Of a stretch of 15,566 nt of DNA, positions 8,184 to 15,566 are shown one piece after another. The notes beneath the pieces were generated by a model. That model made no database searches, had not been told where the DNA came from, and worked only from the letters and a program-made list of their open reading frames with translations. Made by a program: the position numbers and the translations under genes. The stretch comes from Chromera velia (Eukaryota; Sar; Chromeraceae). Numbering within the stretch: position 1 is the stretch's first letter; every line of letters begins with the position of its first letter. The stretch covers positions 1 through 15,566 of the forward strand of contig JAHBMJ010005872.1 in the NCBI GenBank assembly GCA_018398765.1. Direction: 5' to 3'.

Positions 8184-8640
8184 ATATTAAATGCCACTTT
8201 GGCTACAAAATGCCGTTTCAAATGCTGATGTTGGCACTAGATGTATTGCAAATGTCGATATTCGGCACTGACAGCATTTACTTGGGCAAAATCCACTAAA
8301 ATCCTGCCCAAAATCCCGTTAAATCCGCTAAAATCCTGAGCTAAAATCCCGTAAAATCCTGACTACCTGCAGGGTATATTTACTAGTAAATCCTAATTCT
8401 AATACATGCCGTGACTGTATTTAAGGATAGACACCGTTTAAAACACCGCATTATTACAAAATTTGTGTAGAGGTAGGCATGCCTGGTATGTTAATCAGTA
8501 CTACTAGCAAAATTAAGTAGCACTATATAGCAATGTAAATGCATATGTATATTATTTTAATTATCATTAAATTCAATGAGCTAGCGGTTGACTATAGCTG
8601 GGTTGGAAGGCGATTTCGTGCGCTTCGAATCGGATGCGAG
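8184..8640. repeat. Repeat-like DNA right of the LTR element, with degenerate TAAAATCC array
   Basis: No coding signal. At about 8284-8372 there are seven imperfect copies of a (T)AAAATCC(C/T)-G unit spaced 9-13 bp. The 16-mer AAATCCTAATTCTAAT (8388-8403) also occurs at 1460-1475. AAATGTCG-ATATT-CGGCACTG (8250-8270) is the inverted counterpart of CAGTGCCGACATTT (1737-1750). TTAAATGCC words occur on both sides. Together these suggest that the LTR element inserted into an older repeat or a DNA-transposon remnant. Confidence 0.55.
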
Positions 8641-9786
8641 AGAGTTCTAATTGAGACAGCCAAGGAAAGGAGGAGGGGGAAGAAACTGCGAAAGGAGAGT
8701 TGAAGGAAGACTAGAAGCAGAGAAGAGCGAGCGAAGAAGCATGACGATAGAAGAGACAAAGAGACGAGAAAAGAGAGAGGAAACTGCGTGGAAGGAAGTT
8801 CAAGGAACGACGGATGAAACGAGGGACGAAAAGTTTGCATGCATGATCGGAAAACCCGTCATGCCGTTTCCATTCGCTCCTGCTGCGGGAACGCTCAGAG
8901 ATCATCTTCCTTTGAAGTTCGACCTCTGGCATAGACACGTCTGAGGGACAAGAGAAAGGGAGAAAGGGAAGGGACGTGACGAAAAACATCGCACCCCCCT
9001 CCTACATGAGTGGCCCGAAAGAGACGGGGGGGACAACCGATCAATCGAGGCAAAGAGACGAGAAGAGAAGACAGCACTTCTGTAGGCTAGTCAGACAGAC
9101 GTCAGTCACTACTATTCCTTTCTTCTTTTAAAAGGGGGTCGGACCAAAGAAAGAAAGGATGGAAAGATGGAAGGAGAGAAGAGGCGAGTGCCAGGCAAAG
9201 AAAGCGAAGAGACAGACAGATACAAAGAAAGAGAAAGATGCGTAAGGGTTCCTCAACGTTTTTTCGAATCCTTTTGGCTGTCATGGAAGGAGGGAGGAAG
9301 AGAGAAGGCTCACGACGTGGAAAAGCAATACTTTCTCAAGCTAACTCCCTGTGTGTTGCTCTCCTCCATGCATGTAGCGAACGACAGACTTTTTTTCTTT
9401 ACCCTCTTTTCCCACTACACTTGCATAGATCACTTATGCCTTTCAGTAAATTTACACAAGCGTCTAGACGAACGATCCGCCTCCCTTGTTTCTTTCCTCG
9501 ACTCACACTCTCCTCTCTCCTTCTCCTTTTCTTGCAAACAGGCGCTGTCTGTTCAGTCTGGTTCGATCAGTGTCCCCTGCAGAAACTTGGAGGAAGACGC
9601 ATCAGAACAGACACGCGATACGAGACAGGAAAGACACAAGACCTCCCAACGACTAGCTGGCTGGCTGGTTGACAAACTTTCAGTATCCCTCCCTCCCTCT
9701 CTTTCTCCCCTGCTTCCAACAATGTCTTTGCGCTCCTTTGGGTGTTACCGCATGAACATACACAAACACACAGAGACAGAGACTGC
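8641..9786. other. Stretch without a recognisable gene, strongly strand-skewed
   Basis: From about 8640 to 9330 the plus strand is purine-rich (GAAAGG, AGAGAAG runs); from about 9340 to 9720 it is pyrimidine-rich (TTTTTTCTTTACCCTC, CCCTCCCTCCCTC). Frames of up to about 225 codons here give low-complexity Lys/Glu/Arg or Ser/Leu/Phe proteins with no domain. Part of it must be the 3' untranslated region of ftsH, whose stop is at 9787-9789. I see no clear poly(A) signal or RNA gene. Confidence 0.5.
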
Positions 9787-14289
<4,503 letters not shown>

Positions 14290-15021
14290 GGTTCCAGCAA
14301 ATCCGTCACAAGTCAGCCGACAAGGCAAACAAGAAGGGCCGCACAAAACAAATCCAATGGCAAAGGACCGGGAATTGAGTGACTTTCAGTTGCAGCAAGG
14401 TCTCTGTGGAGGTCAGAGAGTCGGTATACAAGCTTTTCGGAGGAAGGGAGAAAGAACTGGTTGCACGGATCAAGATCACCATATTAGAGGAGATCAAACA
14501 GGACACCTGTATTTCAAAAAAAAAGGGGGCTTTTAACCATGCACAGATTCGAGTGGGCGTTCGCACACGTTTTCTGGCCCCGGCCGAATGAAGGCCCGCG
14601 CCCCTTCCCACCCCCAGAAAATGCCCTCCACAATCGAATACGAGACGTATACGCTATGATACCGACCGTAAATTTTGAGTTTGGCTCAGCTCCGTGCGAA
14701 CAACTTTTGTGCACATCCTCCGGATAAAAAAGTGCCCCTCAAGTCCTGCCGGATCTCAAGTTTTGTTTCTGGTCAAAGAGACGGTCTGACCGACGAATCT
14801 CTCGTAAGACTGCATCATATATAGTGCATCCTCGTTCTGTCATGTTCCGTCATCTCACATCTCCCTACCCAACACTTCCCTTGAAGATTAGCGTTCTCGA
14901 AGTAATTTCAGGAGGTGCGCGCTGCTTTTACGACCGTAGGTGATTTTCTTTGCAATTGTGCAACAGAGATTTTGAGGACGATCGTCGGCTTGCCCATTTT
15001 TGAGAAGAGGGTCCATCCAGA
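14290..15021. promoter_or_regulatory. Divergent intergenic region between ftsH and the right-hand gene
   Basis: Separates the ftsH start (minus strand) from the start of the plus-strand gene; 732 bp without repeats or a convincing frame. It should hold both 5' untranslated regions and promoters. CATATATAG at 14816-14824 is TATA-like and lies about 200 bp before the plus-strand ATG, but its use is not shown by the sequence. Confidence 0.5.
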
Positions 15022-15566
15022 ATGGCCGCGCCTGGTCAGGCAGAAAATGGCCAAACCTTGTCGTCATCAGAAGTCGATCTCACCAGATATGAGGAGGATG
15101 ACGATGCGGCCAGTAAGGACTTGGGATGGCGCGTTCTCTTTCCGAAGGAGTGGCAGTCAATGAAGGTGTTGCAAAGCAAGGCAACTGACGCGTTCGCTAT
15201 CATTGATGAAGTGGGTGTTGAGTTTGACGAGACCGATGATACACCCTATTATGAATTGAAAGAGAAAAGCCATTGGACTGAGTACCGAGGCAACATTGCT
15301 TTCGTGACGGGTCTACAGAAGAAAAAGTCACCGCCCCCCATTCACGATACTACTGCCATCCCTGGAAGAAAGAAAACTCTGCAGGCCTTCATTAACCTGA
15401 TTCAACCGCAGAGACCCGCACAGATGTGTACTCTTAGAGTCTTCATCCCCTACGGAGCGAAGGTAGAGACCACCAGCCGACTTGTGAGAACGGCCGTTTC
15501 CCAAGAGCCCGTCAAGGACGCAGACTGGAAAGGAATTCCAGGTGCGTGGAATGCGAATTTGGGAGA
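15022..15566 (+). CDS. Unrecognised protein, first exon, runs off the window
   Basis: ATG at 15022 in a good eukaryotic context (CCAGAATGGCC) opens a frame that stays open for the remaining 545 nt (181 codons). Composition is that of a normal soluble protein: an acidic N terminus (YEEDDDAA) after a Gly/Gln/Ser lead, then a Trp- and Tyr-containing region (LGWRVLFPKEWQSMKVL, YYELKEKSHWTEYRGNIAFV), then a Lys/Pro patch and LRVFIPYGAKVET. No signal peptide, membrane span or domain that I recognise. CAG|GTGCGT at 15539-15547 is a strong 5' splice site candidate, so the first exon may end at 15541. It is divergent from ftsH. Function unknown; expression is inferred only from the open frame, start context and lack of low complexity. 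Confidence 0.65.
   Translation, partial: MAAPGQAENGQTLSSSEVDLTRYEEDDDAASKDLGWRVLFPKEWQSMKVLQSKATDAFAIIDEVGVEFDETDDTPYYELKEKSHWTEYRGNIAFVTGLQKKKSPPPIHDTTAIPGRKKTLQAFINLIQPQRPAQMCTLRVFIPYGAKVETTSRLVRTAVSQEPVKDADWKGIPGAWNANLG

Noticed and set aside
8651-8944. 97-codon plus-strand frame
   Set aside because: Lys/Glu/Arg-rich product of a purine-rich tract; no independent sign of a gene.
14290-14346. Earlier FtsH start at 14346
   Set aside because: It would put 19 Cys/Pro-containing residues before a normal-looking signal peptide; the Met at 14289 begins that peptide directly. Not excluded without 5' cDNA.

Overview
The window looks like nuclear DNA of a eukaryotic alga with a complex (secondary) plastid; a chromerid such as Chromera is my best guess from memory of such genomes, not from a search. 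Reasons: the only complete gene is an FtsH-type protease split by eight GT-AG introns, its predicted N terminus looks like signal peptide + transit peptide + thylakoid-transfer segment, and the DNA around it is full of microsatellites and broken retroelements. Stop codons and splice sites are standard.

Layout. 1-350: TG/TC microsatellites arranged as a 187-bp tandem duplication. 350-1176 (+): the 3' coding end of what looks like a 5'-truncated non-LTR (LINE-like) retrotransposon with a C-x2-C-x13-H-x4-C zinc motif. 1177-2350: A+T-rich, non-coding, repeat-like DNA. 2351-8183 (element on the - strand): a Ty1/copia-order LTR retrotransposon with two LTRs about 94% identical, a tRNA-iMet-like primer binding site, a polypurine tract, and decayed gag, protease, integrase, an extra linker domain, reverse transcriptase and RNase H. 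It carries at least 14 in-frame stops but only one obvious change of frame, which lies at or near a T8 run. 8184-8640: repeat-like DNA of the same family as the left flank, so the LTR element probably sits inside an older repeat. 8640-9786: no convincing gene, strongly purine/pyrimidine-skewed.

9787-14289 (-): the FtsH gene, nine exons, 690 predicted residues, all joins in phase. Walker A, Walker B, SRH arginines, HEAGH zinc site and the third zinc ligand are all present, so it should encode an active membrane AAA+ zinc protease, most likely of the thylakoid. Most introns hold microsatellites, nearly all TG- or TC-rich in the sense direction. 14290-15021: divergent intergenic region. 15022-15566 (+): first exon of an unrecognised protein-coding gene running off the window, possibly sharing a bidirectional promoter region with ftsH.

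No complete new system is evident. The points most worth a second look are the possible -1 frameshift signal and the extra INT-RT linker domain in the copia element, the altered FtsH pore loop, the GTCAG-type 5' splice sites, and the unknown divergent gene.
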